DNA of 64,000 nt. It comes from Amblyomma americanum. Its lineage: Eukaryota > Arthropoda > Arachnida > Ixodida > Ixodidae. The DNA lies in NCBI RefSeq assembly GCF_052857255.1, contig NW_027526485.1, forward strand, positions 1,860,001 to 1,924,000. Direction: 5' to 3'. The notes below the pieces were generated by a model that was not told the origin of the DNA, ran no database searches, and saw only the letters and a list, made by a program, of their open reading frames with translations. Shown one piece after another: positions 30,516-41,560 of this stretch (within the stretch, counting starts at the first letter, position 1; every line of letters starts with the position of its first letter). Made by a program: the position numbers and the translations under genes.

Positions 30516-33151
30516 TACCTGACGGAGAACAGGCGGGACGTCAAGCCCGTGTGTTCGAGGAATGAACAGAGGCTAACCAAAGTTCGCTCACGAGTGCGCG
30601 CAATGCCCTGCGGCCACAATAGCGTCTTGATGGAGTCTGGTAGTATGCCCTGCGCCCTATAGGCCGCGAGAATATCGCGACGAGCATCGGCGAACGCGGC
30701 ACAGTGAAGCAGCATGTGTTCGAGTGTTTCCACTGCACCGCATCCGTCACACACATCACTCGTCGCGATTCCGTGACGCAACCGTCGTTCCCCGGGCCAC
30801 ACGCAGCCAATAAGCGCGCGGAGGATCATTGCACGATGTGGCCGTGTAAGTGCGCGACAGCCGGTGACTCTGTCGATGCGCTCACCTCCCGCAATGCTTG
30901 GGTCGGGGTGCAGCTTTCGGAGATGGTCATGGATGGCCGCACGCACGTCCTCCAGCGCAAGGGGCAGATCGCTGGCAGGTAGTTGGTGTGCAGCGGTCGC
31001 GAGGTCGTCAGCTTCTTCGTTGCCTGCGATGCTGCAGTGACCGGGTACCCACTGTGCACGCACGGCACAACCTCTCTGCGCGAGGCGCTCGATGCGCGAG
31101 CGAATTTCCCGCACTAGTGGGGTACCGCGGCCGTTAGATTGCAGGCGGCTGAGGGCGGCGCGGGAGTCGCACAGCAGAGCACTCCTGGGCGGCGGAGGGC
31201 CGAGGGTGAGCAGCAGGTCCAGCCCGAGCCGGATCCCCATCAACTCCGCCGTGGTGGAGGAGCCCAGGAATGCTGCATGCTGCTGGCTGTGCCGTCGCAG
31301 GGCGGGATGGTGGCCGCCGCAGCAAGGGAGCAGCTGTCGCGGGCCGCTGAGCCGTCGGTGTACACGAGGAGATGGTCCTGGAGCTCCTCGTGTATGACGG
31401 CTCTGGCCAGCTGCTGCACAGCACAGAGGGGTGTGCTCCGCTTTCCCGCAATGCCGACGATCTCTCGCTGTACCTCCGAGGCAGCAGGCCAGGGCGCGTA
31501 GGAGCCGGAGGGGTGTGGGCCTTGTGTCAATTGCTCATACTCAAACAGCGCCGCGCCCATTTGTGATCGCGGGTGCGAGCGCATACGCTGCAGCAGCGAG
31601 CCGCCGTCCGGTGCGCGGTGAAGCCGGTCGATGTGATCACAATGCCCTGCGCGCTGCTTGGAGCTCAAGTGGCCACGCTCCTGCCTCGGCCAACGTTGCG
31701 GCGCACTGCGAGTTTTTGGGCAGGCCTAGGCACACGCGCAGAGACTTGCGGTGCTGAAGCTCGAGTTTCTTCCAGCACGGCTTGCGCACCATGACGAGCT
31801 GCAGCGCATAGAGCACCGCTCCCAAATCTGCGGCATTGTATAGACGCAGCGCGGCTTGCTGAGAGATGCGCTGGCCTCGAGCGGTGAGCTTGTGCACGGC
31901 TGCGGTGATCCTCTTCAACTGCAGACAGGCCTTGGTCGCCGCGGGGCGGAAGGAAAGGCGCCAGTCGATGTCCAGGCCAAGGTACCGCACCGATTTACGC
32001 CACGGAATCGGAGTCCCGTCCAGTGACAGTGGCGCAAGGTGCACGCACGAGCTCGAAACGCAGGCCATGGCAACCGATTTGTCCGCGCTCAGCGATAGAC
32101 CAAGGCCGCGCAAGCTGGCATCGATTGTGGTCAGGGCTCCCTGAAGGCACCCCCGCACGCGGAACGCCTCGCCCGGTGGTCCCCGGCACCACAGAGCTAT
32201 GTCGTCTGCATATATGGACATGTATACATGATGTCGCCCGCTCGTGTTGAGGGAGGCCGGCACCACCGACATGGCCACATTAAACAGAAATGGTGATAGG
32301 AGAGAGCCCTGCGGCACGCCCATGTCGACCGGGCGAGACTTGGAGAGCTTACTCCCTACTCGTACACGCATGGTGCGCCCGCTCAGGAAGCCATGAACGT
32401 ATCGCAAAAGGCGCCCGCTCACACCAGCCCCCTTAAGCACCGCGAGAATTGGTGCGCGGTGAACGTTGTCAAAAGCGCCCGATACGTCCAGTAGTAGCAG
32501 CAGCGCAACCTGGCCTGCCGCCCTGGCATGCTCCAGCGCTGTAACAACGTCCGATATAGAATCAGCCGTGCACCGCATCCCACGGAAACCCGTCTGCCGC
32601 TCGTCAAACAAATCAGCCTCCGCAGCCCGCTCGTTCAGACGCTGCAACGCCATATGCTCCATGAGCTTACCTGCCGCCGATGTTAATGCCACTGGCCGGT
32701 ATCCGCTCAGCTCCATAGGTGGGCGCCCTGCCTTTCGGATGGGACAAACGACCGCGGTTCGCCAATCCTCCGGTAGCTCCCCTCGTTCCCACACCAGGTT
32801 GATCTGCGCAGGAGGTTGCTGCGCATCCAGGTTTCGCAGCATCTGGTATGTCACCCCGTCCGGTCCGGTGTGACGCGCACCTTGATTTCCCGGGGCGATG
32901 AGATGTGACACAACAGGGCACTGCGGCACAGGTGGGTTCCTCGCACGTGGTGGCTGAGTGGTAGCCAGTGTAGCCAGGTAGCCGCATCTGGGGCTCCCCA
33001 TCATGTGAACCTACGTCTCCTGCAGCGCGATAACTTCTGGCGAATCCTGTGCGATGCGAACTCGCATTTCGGCGTACCGCGCTGCAAGTGAGCGCACGTT
33101 CCACTGCAGGATGGATGGTATGAGGGAGGGATTTCGGCGGCTAGCCATCAT
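30516..33151 (-). pseudogene. LINE A ORF2: truncated endonuclease, RT, RNase H
   Basis: The minus-strand start (33151) gives ILQWNVRSLAARY and VIALQET, the first two motifs of an AP-type endonuclease. A stop and a large deletion then join it to RT at TGPDGVTYQMLRNL. RT (33004-31637) has GYRPVALTSAAGKLMEHM, LLLLDVSGAFDNVHR (catalytic Asp), GVPQGSLLSPFLFNVAM and YADDIALW (intact). Two frameshifts (about 31650, about 31242) precede RNase H: VYTDGSAARDS, an E-bearing helix, LCDSRAALSRL and HCSIAGNEEADDLA, all four acidic residues present. The C-terminal CDGCGAVETLEHMLLHC is the CCHC motif of this LINE group. It ends at 30516. Confidence 0.9.
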
Positions 33152-35110
33152 GCTGGCTTATCTGTGCGGGAGCACCCGCTGCTTCTAAGCAAGCCCGATG
33201 TCCATCGGTGCCCTCCGGGAAAAGTGCGCTGAGGGCGCGCAATGCCAGCTTTAGGCGCGCGATCTCCGCGTCCCGTGCGTCAGGGGGCTGGCCATGAGAA
33301 GCGGCCGCAGGCTCGGGCCGCGCTGTACGGGACGCCAGGCAACCGGATCGCCGCTGCCGCTGCCGGCGCTGCCGTTGCTTCGGTGACTGCTGCTGCTGGG
33401 GTGTTCCCCTGACGGCCTGCGCATAAGAAAGCGCGCGGGGCGTCAGCTGATGTTGCTGGGCTGGTGCCGCTGTCTCAGCCTAGACGACGGTTCGGACAAC
33501 CTGTCTGGACATCGGTGCCATGGACGTGGCCATTAAAGTGGCAACGTGACGCTCTCGCTGCCAGTGCGGGCACGCTTGGTCAATGGCTGCATGCCGCCCC
33601 CCGCAGTTAATGCAGCGGGGCTTCCTCGCGCAGGTACCAGGCTCGTGCGGCCCGCCGCAGCGCGTGCATCGGGCAGGAGCACGACACACCTCAGTGGCAT
33701 GCCCCAGGCTGGCGCACTTGGCACACTGGAGCGGCCGGGGACGGCAGGGGCGGACCGCGAGCCTGCGCTTGAATATGGTGATGAACGCCGGGGGTGTCGG
33801 CGCCGCAAAACGGAGAGCGAGTTTGCTGCCCGACAGAGACGCCGACACCATCGGTACCGTTGACTCCGCCGCCGCTAGCAGCTACTCCGCCGTCCTGCGC
33901 CCGTCCACACCGAAGACCAGGCTGGAGCTTTGATTCCGAGGAGGAGGCTCCTTGGCGCAGACCGGCACGCCGCAGATGACGGCTGTGGCTAGCAGGGCCT
34001 GGAGAGCATCGCTGCTCCCCGCGTCCACTGCCACCACATTCCGCCGAATGTTTACCCGGAGGGCGAGGACGCCCAGGCGGGATCCGATCTCCTCGGCCAA
34101 CTCCTAGCCCTGTTCCCTGGTGACGGCAGTGCCCCGGTTCGCCGGCCGAAACAGCACCGTCCCCACCAGGCTGGACGGGACCTCCACGGCGGCCGCGGCT
34201 CGCTCCAGGGCAGCTCTCCGACGCCGCTGCGCCTTGGTAGTGATAATGCGCCACGGGACCAGGCTGACCCCAGCATCAGCGTCGCCGCTGTCTGCGGCGC
34301 ATTGCTGCGGCGCGCCGCGGAGTTGGGCGCGCTCGCTGCCAGCAGACGAAGCCCCAGCCGCAGCCTGATCTCGTGCTCCGGGATTTGATGAGGTCGCATC
34401 CGGTTTTCTTCCGGACGCCGTCGCCCCAGCAGCAACAGCAGCAGCATCAGCAGCAGGCTGGAGGTGGGCTCCATGGGCCTCGTGCTGGGAAGGCCCTGCT
34501 CCTTCGAGTGTGGAGGGAGAGGGAACAGTGACGATGGGGGGGCTTCGGGCTTCCCGCTTTGCCACCGCGATGTCCCTTTTGGTTTCCGAGTCCCTCGCCT
34601 CCTCGGACCCCGTTGAGCGTCGCCGTTTCCGGAGAGCAGACTTGTCCATTGGGGAGCAGATGCTCTCCTCGGCTGAGTTGTCCGCAGTGTGCCTGCAGCA
34701 GCAGCATCAGGGGGAGAGGGCATCACAGCCGGTTCCCCAGGTGTAGCAATGGCGGCAGTAAGCGCAGGGGTGGCCAGAGGTGGGGAGGGAGCCGCCGTGG
34801 AGTTCTGCGTCTGGTGAGCGAGCGCCATGGCGTCCCTCAAGGCTAGAACGCGTGGGTCCGCCGGCGACACGTCCAAGGTCCCGATGACGGACTCGAGGTT
34901 CTCCGAGGTGGTGATGAGCGCCGCCGTCAGGCACCTCACCGTGTCCCGCAGATCAGCGATCTCGGCCTGCATTCGCCGAATGGTGCTGGACGACCTTGTT
35001 CTGGATGGCGTTCGTCTCCGTGATCGTCAGCATGAGCGGCCTGCCCTGCGTTGCTCATTGTCACCGCCGAACACAGGTCTTCGCTCGTTCACGGTGTCTA
35101 TGGCCTCCAT
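33141..35110 (-). pseudogene. LINE A ORF1 (gag-like, three zinc knuckles)
   Basis: The start at 35110 gives MEAIDTVNERRPVFGGDN. An early stop, one frameshift (about 34650-34700) and stops at 34104-34106, 33882-33884 and 33480-33482 break it. A Ser/Ala-rich N-half is followed by an RNA-binding region with ELAEEIGSRLGVLALRVNIRR. Three zinc knuckles lie at about 33720-33555: CAKCASLGHATEVC, CTRCGGPHEPGTC and CINCGGRHAAIDQAC. The frame continues past 33480 through a Gln/Arg-rich tail and ends at TAG (33141-33143), overlapping the ORF2 start (ATGATG at 33151-33146). Such ORF1 proteins bind LINE RNA in ribonucleoprotein particles. Confidence 0.85.
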
Positions 35111-35223
35111 GGGGAGACCCCGCAACGCCGCGAAGCTTTAGGCCCAGCGTCCGAAGGAGCAGAGAGCTAAAAAACGTGTCCGCTCGCTTCAAGCGCCCGC
35201 CGAAGAATCCCACCGGCGTTTGA

Positions 35224-35490
35224 TGAAAATTTGGTTTTTGGGGAAAAATGGCGCAGTATCTGTCTCACTGTAACGGCAGACACCTGAACCATGCCGTAAT
35301 GGAAGGGATGGAGGAGAGACTAAGAGAAGAAAGGAAGAAAGAGGGGCCGTATTGGAGTGCTACGGAAAAATTTCGACCACCTGGGGATCTTTAACCTGCA
35401 CTGACATGGCACAGCGCACTGGCGCCGTAGCGTTTGGCCTCCATTGAAAGGCAGCCGCCGAGGTCGGGTTCGGACCTACGTACTCCTCCG
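35224..35490 (-). mobile_element. Ruka SINE, minus strand
   Basis: The reverse complement shows a diverged head (GAACCCGACCTCGGCGGCTGCC), a core (GTGCAGGTTAAAGATCCCC and AGGTGGTCGAAAT), a pyrimidine-rich tail, and GAGACAGATACTGCGCCATTTTTCC, with CAAAAACCAAATTT at the 3' end. It abuts the 5' end of LINE A. The 5' head is truncated near 35490. Confidence 0.85.
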
Positions 35491-36332
35491 CATCCTGGGC
35501 TGGAACGATTGACCTTGTGTACGCAGCATTGATACAACTGCGTGTTACTTTACCGATCATCGGGCAGTGTTTATCTCTGTCAAATCAATTCAATAAATAA
35601 CGTGTCTCACCGCATACTTTTTGAATGCTTAACATTTTAATCACCACAACCTCAACAGCATGTGTAACCTGCGGGGAACTTCAGCTCTCGCTACGTATAT
35701 CCTTGCATAGCTTAGCTAAGCCACTGCTAATGTTTTTAAAGCGAAAGCTATACTATGACAGCCAGCGAGCCATTTCTGCTCGGCGAGCCGTATGCCGTAT
35801 ATAGGCAGCCGTATGCCGTATGCGCTAGCCGACGAATGACCTTGAGCCGCCGTTGCCTAGCAACGCCGCAGCCGCGCTCCAACAGATGACGCCGCCGTCA
35901 ACGCCGCTGCCGTCACGCTCGCTCCACCAGATGTTCTCCACTGAGGTAGAGAGAGAGGAGGTGTTACCTCCCGGTGATGTATATATATGCGCTTCGCGTC
36001 AGTGTAGGAGGTGGCTCTGACACCACCATGATATCTGATACTTGATTTAATATCTGATGCGGGTCCTTGGACTCAAGATATTAAACTTATTTTCGAATAT
36101 CTCCGAGTGCTGGGCTTGAAGCACTCCGGCACGGGTCTGTCCGGTACTGCACTGCCTCCCGGATTGGCCCTGGGCATATTAGCGCGCGCCTTTTTTTCTA
36201 TCGTTGCTCTTCTATCCTTTAACTCTCCTACTTCCAGCACGCAGCAGCGACTGTGGCTGGGATTGAGCCAGTAGGCAGGAACGTGCACTTTCCTTTTGTT
36301 CCTTCCTATCAACAACAGCAGCACCAGAAGTG
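35491..36332. other. Stretch without recognised genes
   Basis: It holds a direct repeat of GCCGTATGCCGTAT (35788 and 35808 regions) and an X-box-like palindrome CGTTGCCTAGCAACG near 35849-35863. It is followed by GC-rich sequence and a TATATATA at about 35980. It might be a fragment of a promoter or another repeat, but no gene was recognised. Confidence 0.4.
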
Positions 36333-38522
36333 TATGGTAGGCCAGTGGCATTAACATCGGCGGCAGGTAAGCTCATGGAGCATATGGCGTTGCAGCGTCT
36401 GAACGAGCGGGCTGCGGAGGCTGATTTGTTTGACGAACGGCAGACGGGTTTCCGTGGGATGCGGTGCACGGCTGACTCTATATCGGACGTTGTTACAGCG
36501 CTGCAGCATGCCAGGGCAGCAGGCCAGGTTGCGCTGCTGCTGCTACTGGACGTCTCGGGCGCTTTTGACAACGTTCACCGCGCACCAATTCTCGCGGTGC
36601 TTGAGGGGGCTTGTGTGAGCGGGCGCCTTTTGCGATACGTTCATGGCTTCCTGAGCGGGCGCACCATGCGTGTACGAGTAGGGAGTAAGCTCTCCAAGTC
36701 TCGCCCGGTCGACATGAGCGTGCCGCAGGGCTCTCTCCTATCACCATTTCTGTTTAATGTGGCCATGTCGGTGGTGCCGGCCTCCCTCAACACGAGCGGG
36801 CGACATCATGTATACATGTCCATATATGCAGACGACATAGCTCTGTGGTGCCGGGGACCACCGGGCGAGGCGTTCCGCGTGCGGGGGTGCCTTCAGAGAG
36901 CCCTGACCGCAATCGATGCCAGCTTGCGCGGACTTGGTCTGTCGCTGAGCGCCGACAAATCGGTGGCCATGGCCTGCGTTTCGCGCTCGCGCGCGCACCT
37001 TGCGCCACTGTCACTGGACGGGACTCCGATTCCTTGGCGTAAATCGGTGCGGTAAGTTGGCCTGGACATCTACTGGCGCCTTTCCTTCCGCCCCGCGGCG
37101 ACCAAGGCCTGTCTGCAGATGAAGAGGATCACCGCCGCCGTGCACAAGCTCACCGCTCGAGGCCAGGGCTTCTCCCAGCAAGCCGCGCTGCGTCTATACA
37201 ATACCGCAGCTTTGGGGGCGGTGCTCTATGCGCTGCCGCTCGTCACGGTGCGCAAGCCGTGCTGGAAGAAGCTCGAGCTTCAGCACCGCAAGTCCCTGCG
37301 CGTGTGCCTAGGCCTGCCCAAAAACTCGCAGTGCGCCGCAACGTTGGCCGAGGCAGGAGCGTGGCCCCTTGAGCTCCAAGCAGCGCGCAGGGCACTGAAT
37401 CACATCGACCGGCTTCACCGCGCACCGGACGGCGGCTCGCTGCTGCAGCGTATGCGCTCGCACCCGCGCTCACGAATGGGCGCGGCGATGCCCGAGTATG
37501 AGCAATTGACCCAAGGCCCACCCCCCTACGGCTCCTGCGCGCCCTGGCCTGCTGCCTCGGAGGTACAGCGAGAGATCGTCGGCATCGCAGGAAAGCGGAG
37601 CACACCCCTCTGCGCTGTGCAGCAGCTGGCCAGAGCCGTCATACACGAGGAGCTCCAGGACCATCTCCTCGTGTATACCGACGGCTAAGTGGCCCGCGAC
37701 AGCTGCTCCCTTGCTGCGGCGGCCACCATCCCCGCCCTGCGACTGCACAGCCAGCAACACGCAGCCTTCCTGGGCTCCTCCACCACAGCGGAGTTGATGG
37801 GGATCCGGCTCGGGCTGGACCTGCTGCTCACCCTCGGCCCTCCGCCGCCCAGGAGTGCTCTGCTGTGCGACTCCCGCGCCGCCCTCAGCCGCCTGCAATC
37901 TAACGGCCGCGGTACCCCACTTGTGCGGGAAATTCGCTCGAGCATCGAGCGCCTCGCGCAGAGAGGTTGTGCCGTGCGTGCACAGTGGGTGCCCGGTCAC
38001 TGCGGCATCGCCGGCAACGAAGAAGCTGACGACCTCGCGACCGCTGCACACCAACTACCTGCCAGCGATCTGCCCCTTGCGCTGGAGGACGTGCGTGCGG
38101 CCATTCACGACCGTCTCCGAAAGCAGCACCCCGACCCACGCATCGCGGGAGGTGAGCGCATCGACAGTGTCACCGGCTGTCGCGCACTTACACGGTCACA
38201 ACGTGCAATGATCCTCCGCGCGCGCATTGGCTGCGTGTGGCCCGGGGAACGACGGGTGCGTCACGGAATCGCGACGAGTGATGTGTGTGACGGATGCGGT
38301 GCAGTGGAAACACTAGAACATCTGCTCCTTCGCTGCTCCGCGTTCGCCGATGCTCCTCGCGATATGCTCGCGGCCTATAGGGCGCAGGGCATACTACCAG
38401 ACTCCATCAAGACGCTATTGTGGCCGCAGGGCAGTGCGCGCACTCGTGAGCGAACTTTAGTGAGCCTCTGTGCATTCCTCGAACACACGGGCTTGACGTC
38501 CCGTCTGTTCTCCGTCAGGTAG
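36330..38522 (+). pseudogene. LINE B ORF2: RT and RNase H, two in-frame stops
   Basis: It is a single frame from 36330 to 38522 broken only by TAA at 37053-37055 (a Tyr position in KSVRYLG of LINE A) and TAA at 37686-37688 (the Ser of TDGS in RNase H). RT motifs are LLLLDVSGAFDNVHR, SVPQGSLLSPFLFNVAM and YADDIALW. RNase H has YTDG-stop-, TAELMGIRLGLDLL, LCDSRAALSRL and HCGIAGNEEADDLA. The C-terminal CDGCGAVETLEHLLLRC keeps its four ligands (C, C, H, C). Unlike LINE A, no frameshifts occur over this part, so two point changes account for its inactivation apart from the missing 5' half. Confidence 0.9.
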
Positions 38523-38895
38523 TTACACGCAGTGACCGAACGCTCCGCGAGCTCTACCTTGAACGATTAATAACTGCACGCCCCACTCCAGTTGTAACCT
38601 ACACAGTGCTGTGCGCGTGTGTGATTTAATTCCTCTAAATTGAACTAATCACGCGCACAACCTGGACACATTTCTTATTGTGTAAATAGTTTGTACATAT
38701 TACTTCTCCCCCTCTCCTCTATTCCTGTCCCCTCACCTCTTTCATTTCATTTCTCCATTCTGCCTGCTGTCCTTTATTTCCGCTGCCCCAGCTCAGGTGC
38801 TTCAGTATCGATGGCAGATGCCGGGGCTAGCAAAAATTTTTTCCTTCCTTTTTACTATTATTTTTAATAAAACCACTACCACCACCAGTCGTTTT
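36333..38895 (+). mobile_element. LINE B: 5'-truncated sister of LINE A, inverted
   Basis: It begins within RT (GRPVALTSAAGKLMEHM) and runs to an ACCACC-repeat 3' end, including the full 3' UTR with GTTTGTACATATTACTTC (about 38690-38707), which is the uninterrupted Ty3 insertion site. Sequence is very similar to LINE A (30341-32700 and 24244-24442) in inverse orientation. 5' truncation fits target-primed reverse transcription. Confidence 0.9.
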
Positions 38896-38899
38896 GGAG

Positions 38900-39139
38900 A
38901 GCGTTAAAGAGACGCGAGAACGGCAGAACGAGGAAGAGACAACGCGCTTAACAGATGCAAGAAGAACGCGGCGCACGACTCGAGAAGCGTCGTAACGAAG
39001 ATGCGGCTGGAAGTCATGCCACGTCCCGGAGTGACTCCTCAGCTGTGGAAGAGACCGGCTTGAATTCTCGAAAGCGTGGGAATGAGACGCTGCGTAAACG
39101 ACGTGCAGAGGAAAGGAAGTTTCCGCAATTCAACTAGGG
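38900..39139 (+). other. Arg/Glu-rich repetitive coding-like remnant
   Basis: Readings of this stretch give short charged repeats (ETRERQNEE, RLEKRRNED, LRKRRAEER), reminiscent of the Arg/Glu-rich repeats found beside some arthropod transposon genes. A 60-residue frame runs 38955-39137. No conserved fold is visible and the family is not identified. Confidence 0.3.
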
Positions 39140-39443
39140 TTAACCAGCGCTAAACCATAGCCAATTTTTTTTCTTCTTTTAACTTCCGCTTTTTTTAGTC
39201 AAACCTTAAAGTGCATCGACCGGATACATGAAGTTTTGTGGACCACCGGGAAACCAAATTCCGACGTAGAGGACCGCTTTTCCCGAATTTAGAGGACTTT
39301 GTCTGCCGAGAGGAGCGTCCGCTGCTGGGCCTAACGTCGACTTCGGCCTTAGCGGGGGAGCGATAGGCCCAGCCCGAGCCTCGGTGAAGCAGCCAGCGGA
39401 ACATCGAACCATCGGAGATTAGGCAAGTGAGCATTGACCTAAG

Positions 39444-41512
39444 ATGATTACCAGTATGTGTGTAGAGGTGGACGGCATCGAAACTCCGCCAGACCAGTGC
39501 ACAAGATTACAAGGCTGGAAAACTGCCTGGAAAATCCCGTGCTTCAAACGAGCCAAGATGGCGCCAAGGCCACGGATGATGTCAACTGCCGAAGCAACAG
39601 CCACGGCGGTGGCGCCACTGGCAGCGATAACTTCACTTAAGGCCGGAACGTGTAAATAAGGGCAAATTGATGAAGGGCGCGCGCATGTCAGACTCCGCGC
39701 GGCGACATAAAGATTGTGTTAAAACCACGAGGCGGGCTTCGCGTGAGCGACGTGACCCGCGTTGAACTAAGTCGTGCAATTGCGGCCGCGACACAGATAC
39801 CGGCCAATGAAGCATGTCAGGACGTCATGTGCCCCAACCTCCAGCAGAATACCGTCGTGGTGAGCATCTCCAAAAAGAGAGCATTCCGACCTGTACGCTC
39901 GAGCAGGAATAATCGACATACGCGGCACGGTGCACGAAACAAGTACCTACGAAGCGGCCCCCCACGGCATGATGAAGGGCATCATAAAGGGCATCCCGCA
40001 CGACTATACGGCCCAGGAGAATCAGGGCAATGTAGTGCGCAAGCTTCACCCAACAGCCCTACAGGCGAACCGAATCGGTAAGACCCGATCAGTCGTCATT
40101 GCCTTCTAAGGGCAAAAAGTACACATTATGTGAGATACGGTAATCTGCTCACGGAGTGCACGTTGCGCAGAAAAGAAGTCGACGTATGCTATGCGTGCGG
40201 AAGAGTGGGCCACAAAATGGACGTGTGCGCGGATCCTTCGAACACGATCTGCAGAGGGTGCGGAGTCTCCAACCCCGCCGAAGAGCACAAGTGTGTCCCG
40301 AAGTGTGGCTTGTGCGGAGGCAAACACCAGACCGCGAATAAGGCCTGCAAAGCACGCTTCAAGATGCCCTACGTCGTCCGCCATCGTAGCTGGAAACGGC
40401 GCCGAGCGGAGGAACACAGCGCTTTGTATGTCTCCTTCTATGCCGCGTCCTTCGTGCCCTGTGCCTTCAGTTAATACCATGTACCGACTAGACCATACAA
40501 ACACCTTATCGGAGGAAGAACACGCCGGGAGAAGGAACCGAGACAATAGAGGTCCTTCAGGCGGACCCCGATGTAGCTCTTTGAAATAACTGGGCGGTCA
40601 CACACGCCAGGCTACAGCAGCAAAAACAGTGGCGGCGAAAACGGCCGCCACAGTCGCTCCGATCGAATACACTATCCGGGGGCGGCAACGGCTGCGGCAA
40701 CCGGCGCTCGCGCTTCCGGGCCAGTTCGAGATCCGGGCCAGTTCGAGGGCCCCGAGCGAGTCAACCGGACGCCGAGAGATCACCGAGAAAAGCGTGGGCT
40801 GGAGACAACTGGTCGCCCGTCGCTCGAACCAGCGACACCGAATTCAAAGCCCTCATTGCTCTCAATCCCTTTTCCCACAAGCGAATCCGCAAAAGACCGT
40901 AGCGAAGTGATATAGCTTAACAGGTTCATAGAGCGCCAAAACGCTAAGATCCAGGAGCAGTACGCCCGAATACGCATATGAATCAGATCAAAACGCTGGA
41001 GAGTAACGGCAGCTCGGCAAATGCAAGACCTCAAAACAACCGCACGGCGGCAAGCAACGCCGCAGGCTTGCGCAGGGGGCCGCGGAGGGGCCCCCTCGCC
41101 CCGCCTAGAGCGGGCAGCGGGAGAGGCTGGGGCCACACAGCGTTCATCAAATAATCAAGAGGGGATGGACGCCGAAGAGAACCCCGCGAGCGGTGAGGAA
41201 GCGCCGACCGCAGAAATCGCGACCACGACAACGGCACAGATCCCGCGAGAAGAGCTGACGGCCATTTTGGTTGCAATTTCCCAACATAACACAAGGCTAG
41301 GCAAAATGGACGCCCGAATCGAAGCTTTAGAAAGTCAGCCTGACAAGCCATCGGTGAGACGCAAGCTCCTAGCGACAAAAGTAGGCTCAACATCGGTAAG
41401 GAACCGCTTCGCGTCCGTGAAAAATGAGCGGACCAAAAAAATCAAAGACGCGATCGCGAGAAGGCGCAATCGACTCAAGACGTCCAAGAAGTATGATTCA
41501 GAGGCCAAGTAA
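39444..41512 (+). pseudogene. LINE C ORF1 (gag-like)
   Basis: The N-terminal piece (39444-39656) ends in a stop or frameshift. The core begins with VLKPRGGLRVSD (39720-39755) and continues with an RNA-binding region that includes TYEAAPHGMMKGIIKGIP (about 39937-39996, another frame). Zinc knuckles CYACGRVGHKMDVC, a CRGCG-containing one and CGLCGGKHQTANKAC lie at about 40185-40355, then KMPYVVRHRSWKRR. A charged C-terminal part (41021-41512) holds a predicted helix and ends at TAA 41513-41515. At least four frame disruptions occur. Function in LINE RNA packaging is inferred from the family. Confidence 0.75.
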
Positions 41513-41531
41513 AAGACACAAGAAGAAGACC

Positions 41532-41546
41532 GGGGGGGGGGGGGGG
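41532..41546 (+). repeat. G15 homopolymer between ORF1 and ORF2 of LINE C
   Basis: An uninterrupted run of 15 G lies 17 bases after the ORF1 stop and about 15 before ORF2 sense begins. It may be slippage-prone, and its length may differ between reads. Confidence 0.85.
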
Positions 41547-41560
41547 ACGCCACCGTAGTT

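Larger units (their letters stand above)
24244..35222 (-). mobile_element. LINE A: near full-length non-LTR retrotransposon, minus strand, split by a Ty3/gypsy element
   Basis: In its own orientation: 5' region (about 35222-35111), ORF1 (35110-33141), overlapping ORF2 (33151-30516) and a 3' UTR of about 370 bases ending in ACCACC repeats (24244-24260). The UTR is interrupted at 24443-30336 by an LTR retrotransposon. ORF2 keeps RT and RNase H but has lost most of its endonuclease by internal deletion. LINE B at 36333-38895 is a close, 5'-truncated sister in inverted orientation. RNase H plus a C-terminal CCHC motif and three ORF1 zinc knuckles point to the I/LOA group (inference). Confidence 0.85.

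Noticed and set aside
34052..34972. 306-residue minus-strand frame, Pro/Arg/Ser-rich
   Set aside because: Only its first part is ORF1 of LINE A. After a frameshift near 34650-34700 it is a shadow of the real frame (34649 onward).
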